DNA of 64,000 nt from Clitoria ternatea (GCA_037962975.1 CM075669.1:124388501-124452500); one strand, 5' to 3'; numbered from the stretch's first letter, positions 11,895-22,971 are shown. Translations and numbers: made by a program. Notes: a model not told the origin generated them from the sequence alone.

Positions 11895-14800
11895 CTTTAG
11901 CCAGATGTTTTTCACCATTTGGATTTACGAATCCGATGCATCAAGCAAATCCAAAGCACTTGCTTGATGAATGGGCTCTCCTGTCAAGTAGTGCTTAATT
12001 CTTTTCCCATTTACTTTAAATGGTCCAGACTTTTCGCTCTATAACTCAACACTACCAAAGGGAAACACTTTCAAAACTCTAAACGGTCCCGACCATCGGG
12101 ACCTCAGTTTACCTAGAAATAACCTCAATCTGGAGTTAAATAACCAGACCATATCACCTAGGTTGAATGTCCTCTAAAGGATGTGACAATCATGCCAACG
12201 TTTTGTTTTTTCCTTATAAGGAATCGTCTAATTTAATAGACCAATCCTTCAGTGATGTATTGACCACCTTTTGGAGCATATTTTTTATCTCCCTATTGGA
12301 AACCTCAACTTGTCCACTAGTTTGAGGGTGATAAGGTGTGGTAACCTTATGCCTCACTCCATATTTCTTTAAAAGGGTTTGAAAAGTTTTCTCAATAAAA
12401 TGAGACCCTCCATCACTTATAACACACTTAGTAACAGTTTTAGCGTCCGAATAAGATGAAGCAATGGCTTCCACCCATTTAGACATGTAATCAACTACTA
12501 CCAAGATAAACTGATTTCCAAAGGAAGAGGGAAAGGGTCCCATGAAATCAACCCCCCACACATTAAACAACTCAACCTCTAAAATGCTATTAAGTGGCAT
12601 CTCATGCCTCTTACCTGTGTTACCTGTTTGTTGGTAAGCATCACAAGTCAACATATACTTACGCACATCTTTAAAAAGGTATGGCCAGTAGAACCCAGCT
12701 TGTAATACTTTCGAGGCTGTCTTATATGTGCTCATGTGGCCTCCACAAGAAAAGGAGTGGCAATGGTCTAGGATGGCATGGACTTCATCCTCCGGAACAC
12801 ACCTCTTAATCAAACCATCTACACATTATTTGAAAAGGAGGGGCTCATCCCAATAGTAATCCTTAACATCTGTAAGAAACTTCTTTTTCTGTTGAAGACC
12901 AAGGTCAGGGGGTAAAATACCACAAGCAAGAAAATTAACAAAATCCGCATACCAAGGCACTTGTTGGACACTAAGACTCAGTAGTTGGTCATCTAGAAAA
13001 GACTTATTGATGGGAACAATATCACTCATCTCATCTTTTTCAGATGACAACCTAGATAGGTGGTCAGCAACAAGGTTCTCAGTACCCTTTTTATCTTTTA
13101 TCTTTAAGTCAAATTCTTGCAAAATCAAAATATACCTAATTAGTCTAGGCTTTGCTTCTTTTTTATGTAAAAGATACTTGATGGCAGAATGGTCAGTATA
13201 TACAGTAACATGCGAGCCTACCAAATACGATCTAAACTCAAAAGCAAAGACAATAGCCAATAATTCCTTTTCAATGGTGGCATAATTTACCTGCGCTTCA
13301 TCAAGTGTACGACTAGCATAATGGATCATGTGCAGCTTCTTATCCTTTCGTTGCCCAAGCACAGCCCCCACTATGTGATCACTAGCATCACACATCAGCT
13401 CGAATAGGAGTTCCAAATCAGGGGGTTGTACCACAGGAGCATAAATCAAAGCTTGTTTAATCCTGCAAAAAGCCTCAAGACAAGATGAGTCAAAAACAAA
13501 AAGTACATCCTTACCCAAAAGATTAGTCAAAGGCTTGGTGATCTTACTGAAGTCTTTAATGAACCGCCAGTAAAACCCGGCATGCCCAAGAAAACTTTGA
13601 ATACCTTTCACATTGGTCGGCAGGGGCAATTTTTCAATCACCTTCACCTTAGCCTTATCCACCTCAATTCCTCTCTCAAACACCAAGTGTCCAAGAACTA
13701 TGTCTTCTCTCACCATGAAATGGCATTTCTCCCAATTTAAGACCAAGTTGGTCTCCTCACAACGCTGCAAAACTTGGCACAAATTAGTCAAACAATTATC
13801 AAAATCCAAACCATGCACAGAAAAGTCATCCATGAAAACTTCCATCACATTCTCAATCAAATCAAAAAATATGGCCTTCATACACCTTTAAAAAGTCACA
13901 GGTGCATTACACAGGCTAAATGGCATTCTCCTATATGCATATGTCCCATAAGGGTAAGTGAAGATAGGTTTTTCTTGATCAGATGGATGGATAGGGATTT
14001 GATGAAAACCCAAGTACCCATTCAAATAACAGAAATAAGAGTGCTTAGCAAGCCTCTCAAGCATTTGAGCAATGAAAGGAAAAGGAAAATGATCTTTCTT
14101 TGTGGCACTATTTAGCTTTCTATAATCAATGCATATACGCCACCCAAAAACTATCCTAGTAGAAATTAGTTCCTATTTATCATTTTTTACAATAGTTATC
14201 CCTCCCTTTTTAGGCACCACATGAACTGGACTTACCCACTTACTACTAGCAATGGGATATATAACACCAGCAACAAGCAATTTTAAAATTTCCTTTTTAA
14301 CCACTTCTTGCATTTTTGGATTTAGTCTCCTAAGTGGTTCTACTGTGGGCTTACTCTTATCCTCTACAGTTATCCTATGCATGTAAAAGGAAGGGCTAAT
14401 CCCCTTTATATCATCCATTATATAACCAATAGCCTTCCTATACAACCTAAGTTGTTTCAAAAGCTTCTCAATTTCACATGGATTCAAGTCAGCATTTACA
14501 ATGACAGTATATGTAAAGTTGGGTCCAAGAAATTCATACCTCAATGAAGCCGGTAAAGGCTTCAATTCAACAGTTGAGCTTACCTCTTTCTCACACATGA
14601 CTTCACTATTATGTTTAAGAAGGGCATTTTCTCCCAAACAATCTGATGTTCCTGCAGGCTCAACTAATAAAGCAAATTCAAGTGGATCCTTAGGAAGAGT
14701 TTCTTCCTTCACCACTTGGTTAATAAAATCAACAAAACAAACATCATCAAAAGGTTTATTTAAAGCATCTTTCAAACTAAAATCCACCTTTTGGTCTCCA

Positions 14801-15375
14801 ACAGTCAGACAATTTTCCATTTTTAACATCTATTACCGTGCCCGCGGTTGCCAAAATGGCCTACCTAGAATAATAGGGACCATAGAATCCTCATCCATTT
14901 CCAAAACAACAAAGTCGGCAGGAATAAAAAATTTACCTACTTTAATAAGCACATCTTCTAAAATACCCACAGGATATTTAACAGACCTATCCGCTAATTG
15001 CAATGACATCCCAGTAGGTTTCAATTCACCCAATCCCAATTTTTTAGCAATAGACAATGGCATTAAGCTAACTCTAGCTCCTAAGTCACATAGTGCTCTA
15101 TCAATAGCCATCTCACCAATCACACAAGGGATAGAAAAACTACCTGGATCCTGAAGTTTGGGTGGTAACTTCCTTTGGATCAAAGCACTGCACTCCTCAG
15201 TTAATGCTATTGTACCATCCTCCTCTAATTTCTTTTTATTGGATAAGATGTCCTTCAGGAACTTTGCATATGTTGGCATTTGCTGCAAGGCACCTGTAAA
15301 AGGAACATTAACATAAAGCTTCTTAAGAACTTCAAGAAACTTAACGAACTGTTTATCATGCTTAGCCTTGGCCAA
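11895..15375 (-). pseudogene. Athila element A pol: protease, RT, RNase H, integrase (broken)
   Basis: Read from 15375 leftward: aspartic protease (LCDLGARVSLMPLS near 15090), reverse transcriptase (FMDDFSVHG near 13830), RNase H (YTDHSAIKYLL near 13195), integrase zinc finger and core (GVDFMGPFP near 12550; ISDGGSHF; PYHPQTSGQ near 12320) and a C-terminal block (LFNSRLRLFLGKL near 12130). Frames are open at 14833-15375, 14173-14829, 12826-13881 and 12214-12813. Breaks include a frameshift near 14830, stops near 14170, 13890 and 12820, a deletion near 12215 that removes the usual WAYRTA block, and a stop near 12040. The first RT catalytic motif reads YLNGY, with Asn where Asp is expected. It is a dead copy that would act in reverse transcription and insertion of its own RNA. 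Confidence 0.85.
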
Positions 15376-15378
15376 GCA

Positions 15379-16020
15379 CTAAGGAAATGGAACTAGAGGC
15401 TGATATGGTTTCACCTCCTCCTTCTTTTCAATTTGTTTCTCTTCCTTAGTTACTAGATGAAAATGAGAATCTTCCACTTTCTTTTCTTTATTGGCCTCCT
15501 CCTCAGTCATGCCTACTGGACCATTATACTGTGTACCACTTCTAAGAGTGGTAGCCATGGTGTGATTGGATGGTCCTGTTTTGGGCTTTCCAGGAAAGGT
15601 TCCTGGCATTCTCTGAGAGGATGAAGCCTGTTGAGCAATCTAGTTGTCCAACATTTTATTATGGGTGGAAAGAGTGTCCACCTTGGAGGTCAGCTTCTTT
15701 ATAGCATCAGAGAACTCATCATTTTGTTTTAATTAGGTGGTCACAAAGGTGATCAAGGACTCCAGCTTAGATTTCTGTTGAATGTATAGTCCTTGTGGTT
15801 GTCTAAAATTACTCTGATTACCTTGATAGGGAGGTAGTCTATTTTGGAAACCAGGTGGTCCTTGTGGCTGTCGAAAATTATTGCCATAATTTTCACCGTA
15901 GTTCCCAATATCATCCACTTGTTGCATCTCTGGCTTGGCATTCTGAGTCACTTCAAGCTGAGACCCTGAAATGTTATGACCTAAAACACCACACAGCTCA
16001 TAAACAAGGTTAGAAGTACA
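15379..16020 (-). pseudogene. Athila element A gag, C-terminal part
   Basis: Frames at 15379-15609 and 15733-15951 encode the Gln/Asn/Pro-rich C-terminal region of an Athila Gag (NFRQPQGPPGFQNRLPPYQG), linking Gag to the protease. The gene is split by the Sirevirus insertion at 16020/16021 and continues at 24721. No zinc knuckle is seen, which is common in Athila. Stops near 15640 and 15730 break it. Confidence 0.75.
16016..16020. repeat. Target-site duplication GTACA (left copy)
   Basis: Identical to 24716-24720; the pair brackets element B exactly. Confidence 0.95.
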
Positions 16021-16243
16021 TGTATTTGCATGTGATAACAGGTTTTGATAATGACAATGGAAACAAGCAATGGGAAGTCTTCAAATCAAAAACAATTAGA
16101 GATTTCATATAAAAGAGGAAAATGATCTCACAAAGGTTCAAGAGATGAAGAAACACATGAATCAAACAAAAGGAAAGCAACCATGCATCATCAGATTCAA
16201 ATGGATGACCAACAGGCATGAGAAAATGTCAAAATGAAGAGCC

Positions 16244-16561
16244 TGAATCGATTCAAGCACGAGTGAATCGATTCACAGCCCTGGAGGTCATAAAAATGAG
16301 AAACAGAATGGGTTGAATCGATTCACCATGACCCTGAATCGATTCACAGCCCTGGAAGTCACTAAGACTGCAAACAGTATGTCCTGAATCGATTCACAAG
16401 GACCCTGAATCGATTCACACGATGCTGACAGACCAAGAACCCAAAACAGAATGCTCTGAATCGATTCAAACAAAGCTCGAATCGATTCATTCGACTCTGG
16501 TACTCCAAAATGCATAAAACAGAACACTCCGAATCGATTCAAGGATCTACGAATCGATTCA
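16244..16561. repeat. Paired TGAATCGATTCA palindromes in U3 of element B
   Basis: Ten copies of a 12-bp palindrome form five pairs: 16244/16264, 16314/16335, 16385/16406, 16457/16478 and 16530/16550. Spacing within a pair is 20 or 21 bp; pairs recur every 70 to 73 bp. The array ends 120 bp upstream of the TATA box. Confidence 0.95.
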
Positions 16562-16680
16562 CAAAGTGGGAAACACCACTAAATAGACAAACTTAAGTGG
16601 AAAACAAGCACTCAAATCCCACTATACGCAGAGCCATCATCTTGCAACGGCTAGGGACTCCTCAATAACTATCTTGGCTC

Positions 16681-16687
16681 TATAAAT
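16681..16687 (+). promoter_or_regulatory. TATA box of element B 5' LTR
   Basis: TATAAAT lies in the context GGCTCTATAAATGC, downstream of the dyad array and upstream of the presumed R region. The 3' LTR copy is at 23925. Confidence 0.75.
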
Positions 16688-17473
16688 GCAAGAAGAACTC
16701 AAGCACAACAAGCAACCAACAAGAACAAAGAAGCAACAAATCCTTAGCTCTATTTTTGTGCTTTGTAAGCCTATTTCTTGCATCTTATACTTCACTTGTA
16801 TATCCTCTCATCTTGAGAGTTAGAACTTGGGAGAGCTTTTCATTTGTATATTTGCTCTATTGAGAGAGTGTATTGATTGTAAACAAACACCAAACACACA
16901 AGTTATTCACTCTAGGTTGAGTGGTTGTTCACTCTAGGTTGAGTGGGTACAAAGGTTGTGGACTCAACCTTTGGGATATTGTGAGATTGAGAGATTGGGT
17001 GGGTTGCCCTTATACTTGTGAGGATTGGGTTCTTGAGTGTGGGACACTAGGAAGCCGCAATTGCTCAAAGTTGTATCTCTAGTCTACAATAGTGGAAAAT
17101 CCTCTAAGTGGGTTGCTTAGAGGCGAGACGTACACCGGATTGGGTGGAACTCGTTACATCGGTTTGCAAGCTTCTCTTCCTTACTCTTTTACTTCCATAT
17201 ATTGCATACTTGCTGATTGGTATTGTTTGGTTAAGAAGAACATACTTGAACTTGCTTAATTTGCTTTACTTTAGATATTGCACACCAAGTGTTTGCTAAA
17301 TTGCCTCAACAATACTTACCTCTTGTAGTGCATTGCATATCATTGTTACTTGCTTTCACTTGCACAATCTCATAAACTTGGTTATAGAAATCAATTTCAA
17401 AGGCATTCCAAGCAAAAGTTTTATAACTCAATTCACCCCCCCTCTTGAGTATTGAGGCCACTTGAACAACAAG

Positions 17474-17485
17474 TGGTATCAGAGC
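17474..17485 (+). other. Primer binding site (initiator Met tRNA)
   Basis: TGGTATCAGAGC begins two bases after the LTR end. This is the standard copia minus-strand primer site. Confidence 0.95.
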
Positions 17486-17527
17486 TTGACTCTTGGTAGA
17501 TCAAGCTTAACAGCTTCAAGAGATTAA

Positions 17528-19201
17528 ATGGCCTCAAGTTCTCAAAATGTTTTTCCCGAGGGTGGTGCGATAAATAGACCTCCCGCTTTCAATGGGGAAG
17601 GGTATGCGTTTTGGAAAGAAAGAATGAAAATCTTCATTCAATCAATTGACTTGAGAATATGGAATACCATTGAAAATGGTCCCTATATACCGATGCATAC
17701 TATAGATAGCAAGAATGTTGAAAAACCTATAGATGAATGGACAAGCGAGGAAGAAAAGAAAGTCCAATATGGCTACAAGGCCAAAAATCTTATTACTATG
17801 TCTTTAGGTCAAGATGAATTTTTTAGGATAATGACATGCCAAACTGCTAAAGAAATGTGGGATACTCTTCAAGTAACCCATGAAGGCACTAATGATGTAA
17901 AGGACTCAAAGATTAGTACTCTTACTAGTCAATATGAATGCTTTAGATTAAACTCTCATGAATCGATTGTTGATATGCAAAAAAGATTTACTCTCATCAT
18001 TAATCAACTCATTACACTTGGAAAGACTTACACTAACAAAGAACTCATTCATAAAGTGTTAAAAAGTCTTAACAGAGAATGGCAACCGCTAGTTACCGCC
18101 ATCAAACAATCTCCTAGCATAAACGAAATGTCTCTCGCCACTTTATTTGGTAAGTTGCAGGAACAAGAACAAGAGCTGAAAGAATTAAAGATGGCGGAAG
18201 AGGAAGAAAAATCTTCCAAGAAAAAGGGTCTTGCTCTCAAGGCTACTTCCACAAATGAAGAAGAAGAATCCGGAAGTGAACTTGATGAAGAAGAAGAATT
18301 TGGACTATTTGTGAAACGCTTCGGGAAATTCATGAAAGGCAAACGCTTCCAAAGAAGCTTCAAAAGCTCAGGTAAGAAACCTATCACTAAAGAAAACTCT
18401 TCTTCACCCAACTGTTTTGAATGTGGCAAGGAAGGACACTTCAAAGCCGATTGTCCAAACCTCAAAAAGAAGGGCAAGGACAAACAAAGAAGAAGAAGAG
18501 CCTATATTGCTTGGGATGAGAATGATGTGAGCAGCTCCGACGACTCGGAAGATGAGCAAGCCAATCTTTGCTTAATGGCAAATCATCAAGAAGAAGATAA
18601 CGAGGTAAATCTTCTTGACTTAGATAAAAATGAGCTGTTAGAAGCATTTGAAGAATTGTATGATAAATTCACAAAAATCTCTAGTAAACTCAAAGCATCT
18701 AGGAAAACTAGTGACACTCTAGAGATGCACCTTATGGAAGTTTGCAAAGAGAATGAATGTTTAAAAGAAGAATTGAAAAATGCTCAAATATGTTCCATTA
18801 GTAGACCTTGTAATTTTGCTAAGAAATGTGTAGATCTAGAAAATAAAGTCCTAGATCTAAACAAAACCTTAGAGAAATTCACTAATGGAAGAGATAATTT
18901 GAATATCCTTCTTGGGCAACAAAAATGCATGTTTAGTAAAACCGGCTTAGGATATGATCAAAAACATAGTAATCATAAAATGGAGAAGCACTATAAAAAC
19001 TTCTTTGCATCACCAAGCAAATCCTCCTCACCTTTTATGAAATGCAATCATTGTGGTACCAAAGGACATAGTGCTTATAAGTGTAGTGTTAGGAAACTAG
19101 GACCAAAGGTCTTAAGAAAGGTGTGGGTTCCCAAAGGAACATCTCCACAAGCTAACCTTAAAGGACCCAACATAAAATGGGTACCTAGTTCTCTAAAATG
19201 A
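17528..19201 (+). CDS. Sirevirus Gag, element B
   Basis: An intact 557-codon frame starts 42 bases after the primer site. The N-terminal 220 residues resemble copia Gag (UBN2 type), with FNGEGYAFWKERM at about 21-34 and AKEMWDTLQ. Acidic and basic low-complexity stretches follow. A CCHC zinc knuckle (CFECGKEGHFKADC) lies at about 296-309, a coiled-coil-like Lys/Glu region at about 365-470, and a second knuckle (CNHCGTKGHSAYKC) at about 506-519. It would form the cytoplasmic virus-like particle and package RNA. The pol frame is offset by one from gag and separated by a stop. Intactness agrees with the young age of the element, and this Gag may still be functional. Confidence 0.92.
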   Translation: MASSSQNVFPEGGAINRPPAFNGEGYAFWKERMKIFIQSIDLRIWNTIENGPYIPMHTIDSKNVEKPIDEWTSEEEKKVQYGYKAKNLITMSLGQDEFFRIMTCQTAKEMWDTLQVTHEGTNDVKDSKISTLTSQYECFRLNSHESIVDMQKRFTLIINQLITLGKTYTNKELIHKVLKSLNREWQPLVTAIKQSPSINEMSLATLFGKLQEQEQELKELKMAEEEEKSSKKKGLALKATSTNEEEESGSELDEEEEFGLFVKRFGKFMKGKRFQRSFKSSGKKPITKENSSSPNCFECGKEGHFKADCPNLKKKGKDKQRRRRAYIAWDENDVSSSDDSEDEQANLCLMANHQEEDNEVNLLDLDKNELLEAFEELYDKFTKISSKLKASRKTSDTLEMHLMEVCKENECLKEELKNAQICSISRPCNFAKKCVDLENKVLDLNKTLEKFTNGRDNLNILLGQQKCMFSKTGLGYDQKHSNHKMEKHYKNFFASPSKSSSPFMKCNHCGTKGHSAYKCSVRKLGPKVLRKVWVPKGTSPQANLKGPNIKWVPSSLK

Positions 19202-19214
19202 TTTTGTTTTGTAG

Positions 19215-19400
19215 GTATGCTTCAAGGCAAACAACACCCATTAGTACTTGGATAGTGGGTGTTCCAAACATATGACGGGAGACAAAAATAAGTTCATATC
19301 ACTTACTCCACGAAGCAAAGGATTTGTCACTTATGGAGACAACACAAAGGGAAGAATACTTGGAATCGGAAATGTCGAAAGGAAGTTGATGATCTTGTAG
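19215..19400 (+). pseudogene. Protease stub of element B pol, end of deletion
   Basis: Reading VCFKANN, then a TAG where Trp is usual, then YLDSGCSKHMTGDKNKF and further to GIGNV, this is the copia aspartic protease start with its DSG active-site motif. The frame stops at 19398. GAG-pre-integrase, the integrase core and the linker to RT are missing: after GIGNV the sequence jumps to the segment preceding RT, in another frame. It cannot make a complete Pol. Confidence 0.8.
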
Positions 19401-19414
19401 GTACCTTCCAAGAA

Positions 19415-21139
19415 ATGAACTTACAAGACAAAGAAGAAGAAGTCAACAATGATGGAGGTGCAACACAAATAGAGACACAACAAGATTGGGTAACATTGAA
19501 GGATCATCCCTTGGACAAGATTATTGGAGAAATAACCAAAGGGGTAAGTACTCGAAATGCCATTAGAAATGCATGCAATCACTTGGCTTTTGTATCCCAA
19601 ATAGAACCCAAAAACATTGATGAAGCCATTATTGATGAACATTGGATGTTGGCCATGCAAGAAGAGTTAAACCAATTTGAAAGAAATGAAGTTTGGAAAC
19701 TTGTGCCAAGACCCAATGATCATCTAATAATAGGCACCAAATGGGTTTTTAGAAATAAGTTAGATGAAAACGGTATAATAACTAGGAACAAAGCTAGACT
19801 AGTTGCAAAGGGATACAACCAAGAAGAAGGAATAGACTATGAAGAAACATATGCTCCCGTAGCTAGGTTAGAAGCCATTAGATTATTGCTAGCTTTTGCG
19901 TGTTGTATGGATTTCAAACTGTATCAAATGGATGTCAAAAGTGCGTTCCTAAACGGCTACATTCAAGAAGAAGTCTATGTAGATCAACCTCCCGGTTTTG
20001 AAAATCATAAATTTCCAAACCATGTCTTCAAACTGAGAAAAGCTTTATATGGTTTAAAACAAGCTCCAAGAGCTTGGTATGAAAGATTAAGCAAATTCCT
20101 TTTAGAACACAACTTTGAAAGAGGAAAGGTTGATACTACACTGTTTATAAAACGCAAACAAAATGACATCCTCTTGGTACAGATTTATGTAGATGACATA
20201 ATATTCGGTGCTACTAATGAAAAACTTTGTCAAGAATTTGCCAAGATTATGCAGAATGAGTTTGAAATGTCCTTGATGGGAGAACTCACCTTCTTCCTTG
20301 GACTACAAATAAAACAAGCCATTGATGGAACGTTCATTAGCCAAACCAAATACTGTAAGGAACTACTTAAAAGATTTGGAATGGACAAGGCAAACGAGAT
20401 AGCTACACCCATGAGCACATCCTGCTATCTAGACAAAGATGAAAAGGGTAAGGACATTGAAATCACCAAATATCGAGGTATGATTGGATCCTTACTATAT
20501 TTAACTGCGAGTAGACCTGATATTATGTTTGCGGTATGCATGTGTGCTAGATATCAAGCATGTCCTAAAGAATCACATTTGACTGCCGTAAAAAGAATTT
20601 TGAAATATCTTGTGGGTACTCAAAATGTTGGTTTATGGTATCCCAAAGGCGTTGAATGTAATCTTTTAGGATATTCTGATTCCGACTTTGCGGGGTGTAA
20701 GCTTGATAAAAAAAACACTAGTGGTACATGCCATTTGCTTGGTAGTTCCCTTGTTTCTTGGCATAGCAAGAAACAAGCAAGTGTTGCATTGTCAACAGCT
20801 GAGGCAGAATATGTAGCAGCTGGTAGTTGTTGTGCTCAAATTCTTTGGATGAGACAACAACTTCTTGATTTTGGTATTTCCTTGAACAAAGTCCCCATTA
20901 AATGTGATAACACTAGTGCCATTAATATCTCGAAAAATCCAGTAATGCACTCTAGGACCAAACACATTGAGATTAGGCATCACTTTATTAGAGATCATGT
21001 GTTAAAAGGGGATTGTGTGCTTGAACATGTTGAAACCTCTAGGCAACTAGCAGATATTTTCACAAAACCCTTGGCTAGAGAGCAATTTATTTACATTAGA
21101 AGAGAATTGGGTATTCTTGATATGACAAATTGTGTTTAA
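19415..21139 (+). CDS. Reverse transcriptase-RNase H of element B (partial pol)
   Basis: A 574-codon frame; it is open from about 19390 with the first ATG at 19415. It covers the full copia RT (WKLVPRPNDHLIIGTKWVF, KARLVAKGYNQ, MDVKSAFLNG, and catalytic YVDDIIFG at about residue 258) and RNase H (GYSDSDFAGC, LSTAEAEYVA, and ADIFTKPL near the end). No stops. It lacks protease and integrase in the same frame, so it is unclear how it is translated; the deletion shifted it relative to the protease. Products could act only with proteins supplied by an intact relative. Confidence 0.9.
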   Translation: MNLQDKEEEVNNDGGATQIETQQDWVTLKDHPLDKIIGEITKGVSTRNAIRNACNHLAFVSQIEPKNIDEAIIDEHWMLAMQEELNQFERNEVWKLVPRPNDHLIIGTKWVFRNKLDENGIITRNKARLVAKGYNQEEGIDYEETYAPVARLEAIRLLLAFACCMDFKLYQMDVKSAFLNGYIQEEVYVDQPPGFENHKFPNHVFKLRKALYGLKQAPRAWYERLSKFLLEHNFERGKVDTTLFIKRKQNDILLVQIYVDDIIFGATNEKLCQEFAKIMQNEFEMSLMGELTFFLGLQIKQAIDGTFISQTKYCKELLKRFGMDKANEIATPMSTSCYLDKDEKGKDIEITKYRGMIGSLLYLTASRPDIMFAVCMCARYQACPKESHLTAVKRILKYLVGTQNVGLWYPKGVECNLLGYSDSDFAGCKLDKKNTSGTCHLLGSSLVSWHSKKQASVALSTAEAEYVAAGSCCAQILWMRQQLLDFGISLNKVPIKCDNTSAINISKNPVMHSRTKHIEIRHHFIRDHVLKGDCVLEHVETSRQLADIFTKPLAREQFIYIRRELGILDMTNCV

Positions 21140-21298
21140 GCAATCACTTCATCTTGTGTATTGGTTGCATGACACCTTTACTAGTGATTAATGCAAAAGA
21201 ACCCCATGGAAATGGAGATTTAATGATCCTATATGGAATTCCTCATGCCTTGAATATATTGGAATGGAAAGAAATGAATTTTGAGTGAAACAGCCCTT

Positions 21299-21547
21299 CG
21301 AATCGATTCAGCACCCCCTCGAATCGATTCACAGACCTGTTGGTTCAAAAAATCCTCAAAACAGTATCGTTCGAATCGATTCACACTCCCCTTGAATCGA
21401 TTCAAACACCTGATGGTCTATATTCCCTCAAACAGAGAGGTTCGAATCGATTCACAGCATCCTCGAATCGATTCACGCACCTGACCCTTCCATTTCTCTC
21501 AAATCAGTAACGCTCGAATTGATTCACCCATCCTTCGAATCGATTCA
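21299..21547. repeat. Paired YGAATCGATTCA palindromes upstream of ORF3, element B
   Basis: Four pairs start at 21299/21320, 21372/21393, 21443/21464 and 21515/21536 (one copy mutated to GAATTGATTC). Spacing is always 21 bp and the pair period 71 to 73 bp, the same unit as in the LTR. The array lies in the 21140-21683 gap between RT and ORF3, which holds no gene, and ends about 40 bp before a TTTAAAT motif and about 135 bp before the ORF3 start. It looks like a second copy of the U3 promoter module. Confidence 0.95.
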
Positions 21548-21683
21548 CGCGTCAGTTACTGCATATTCACGCTGATTCAAGTCTTTAAATCACACACTTC
21601 CTCATTTCACTCTTCCACTATCTCCCACTCTCTCTTCTCAAACCTCCAATCTCCAAACCTTCCACTCAAATCCTTCATCTTCC

Positions 21684-22739
21684 ATGGCTTCCTCCTCTCA
21701 ACCTCGCAAGAAACAACGTGCAAACACCGCTGCAGCCTCCATGCCTCAACACTCTGATTTATCTAGATTATTCACTACCCAAAAGGATCTTGAAAGGTAC
21801 CAATCTTCATTCTCTAAGAAACATCTCATTTCTCCCCATTGGCTTGATCTCCCATTCTTTGAAGCATCTGGACTTCCTCTACTCACCACCTTACATCAAC
21901 AAGAGCTAGTTGGCTTCATGGCTCTTGAGGAAGTAGCAATCTACCCCGAACTCATTCGTGTATTCTACTCCACTTTACGCCTTCAAGATGCTCGCTATAT
22001 TGCCCGAGTGAAAGGTAAGACTATCATTCTTGATAATGAGGTAATGAATCAAGTTGGCTTACTCCCTCTTAGCAACGCTTCCTTCCATGGCAAAGAACCT
22101 CCTCTTGCATGGAATTATAATCCATTGGAGGCAAGAGCTCTCTTTAATCTTGCAGGTCCCTCGAGCACGGTTGGCACCTTAAGTCTCTATCACCGCCTCT
22201 TGCACTTTGTCCTTGTCAAAATTCTCCTCCCCTCTGGTGGAAATTATGCAAGGCTAAGTGAGGCCCAAATCTTGCTGCTCTGGGCAATTGTCAATGAGAA
22301 AGACATAAATTGGATTGACTTAGTTAGGCATCACATGGTTGAAGCCCAAAACCTCACCCATCTTCCATATGCCATACTCATTACCAAATTGCTCCACCAT
22401 TTTAAAGTGGACTTGAAAAATGAGATCAAGGAAGTGGTCGGTCCCAAGGCACCTATTGGCAAATCTCATCTCACTAAGATGAATATTGTGGAATACCAAG
22501 GCAGGTGGCAATTTCTTAGGCGTCCCCGACATGAAGTTGAAGATGACGCTCCTCCTCCTCCTCCTCCACCCACTGCTACTGATGATCTTTTCACAAGACT
22601 CACTGCTCACCTGGACCAGCGCCTCAACTCCATGGAAGCAAACATCCACACTCGACTGGACAGGATTGAAGCAAACATGGAAGAGCGATACACGGAGCTT
22701 GCCACCCAGATATCCAGCATTCACTTCCCGCATCCATGA
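21684..22739 (+). CDS. Env-like ORF3 of Sirevirus element B (plant transposon protein domain)
   Basis: An intact 351-codon frame. The N-terminus is basic and Ser-rich (MASSSQPRKKQR). A middle domain of about 40-230 includes RVKGKTIILDNEVMNQVGLL and LLPSGGNYARLSEAQILLLWA and resembles the putative plant transposon protein domain found in Athila third ORFs. Next come a Pro run (residues 289-295) and a C-terminal amphipathic stretch (LDQRLNSMEANIHTRLDRIE) likely to form a coiled coil for oligomerisation. I see no signal peptide or clear transmembrane segment, so an envelope role is doubtful. The 544-bp leader upstream carries the same dyads as the LTR, suggesting its own promoter. Function unknown. 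Confidence 0.8.
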   Translation: MASSSQPRKKQRANTAAASMPQHSDLSRLFTTQKDLERYQSSFSKKHLISPHWLDLPFFEASGLPLLTTLHQQELVGFMALEEVAIYPELIRVFYSTLRLQDARYIARVKGKTIILDNEVMNQVGLLPLSNASFHGKEPPLAWNYNPLEARALFNLAGPSSTVGTLSLYHRLLHFVLVKILLPSGGNYARLSEAQILLLWAIVNEKDINWIDLVRHHMVEAQNLTHLPYAILITKLLHHFKVDLKNEIKEVVGPKAPIGKSHLTKMNIVEYQGRWQFLRRPRHEVEDDAPPPPPPPTATDDLFTRLTAHLDQRLNSMEANIHTRLDRIEANMEERYTELATQISSIHFPHP

Positions 22740-22971
22740 CTGATCGTTACTTTTCTTTATTCCTTTTATTTTTCTCTTTCAGACTTGGTTGTTTACTTTG
22801 GTTTCTATTTTGGTCAATTATTTGCACAACTATCTCGTCTTAGTTTCTTACTTTGCTATGTCGGTTGAACAATTATCTCGTTTGGTTAATCATTCTGGTT
22901 TATCTCAATTGCATTTGCCTGTGATCACTACTCGATTTACTGCATACTCCCAACTTTTGTTTTTGATAATG

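Larger units (their letters stand above)
16021..17471 (+). repeat. 5' LTR of element B
   Basis: It begins TGTATTTGCATG and ends GAACAACA, directly before the primer site. It contains five 72-bp repeats with paired TGAATCGATTCA palindromes (16244-16561) and a TATA box at 16681. The matching copy lies 7244 bp downstream. Confidence 0.95.

Noticed and set aside
16288..16542. 84-codon minus-strand frame in the LTR of B (and its copy at 23532)
   Set aside because: It is open only because the 72-bp palindrome repeat has a period divisible by three and lacks stops on that strand; it lies in U3.
16244..16561. CRISPR-like regular repeat array
   Set aside because: The repeats are 12-bp palindromes in a eukaryotic LTR with related, not unique, intervening sequence, and there are no cas genes.
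21684..22739. ORF3 as a true envelope glycoprotein
   Set aside because: No signal peptide, transmembrane anchor or cysteine pattern is visible; the basic N-terminus and coiled-coil tail fit a nucleic-acid-associated or oligomeric protein better.
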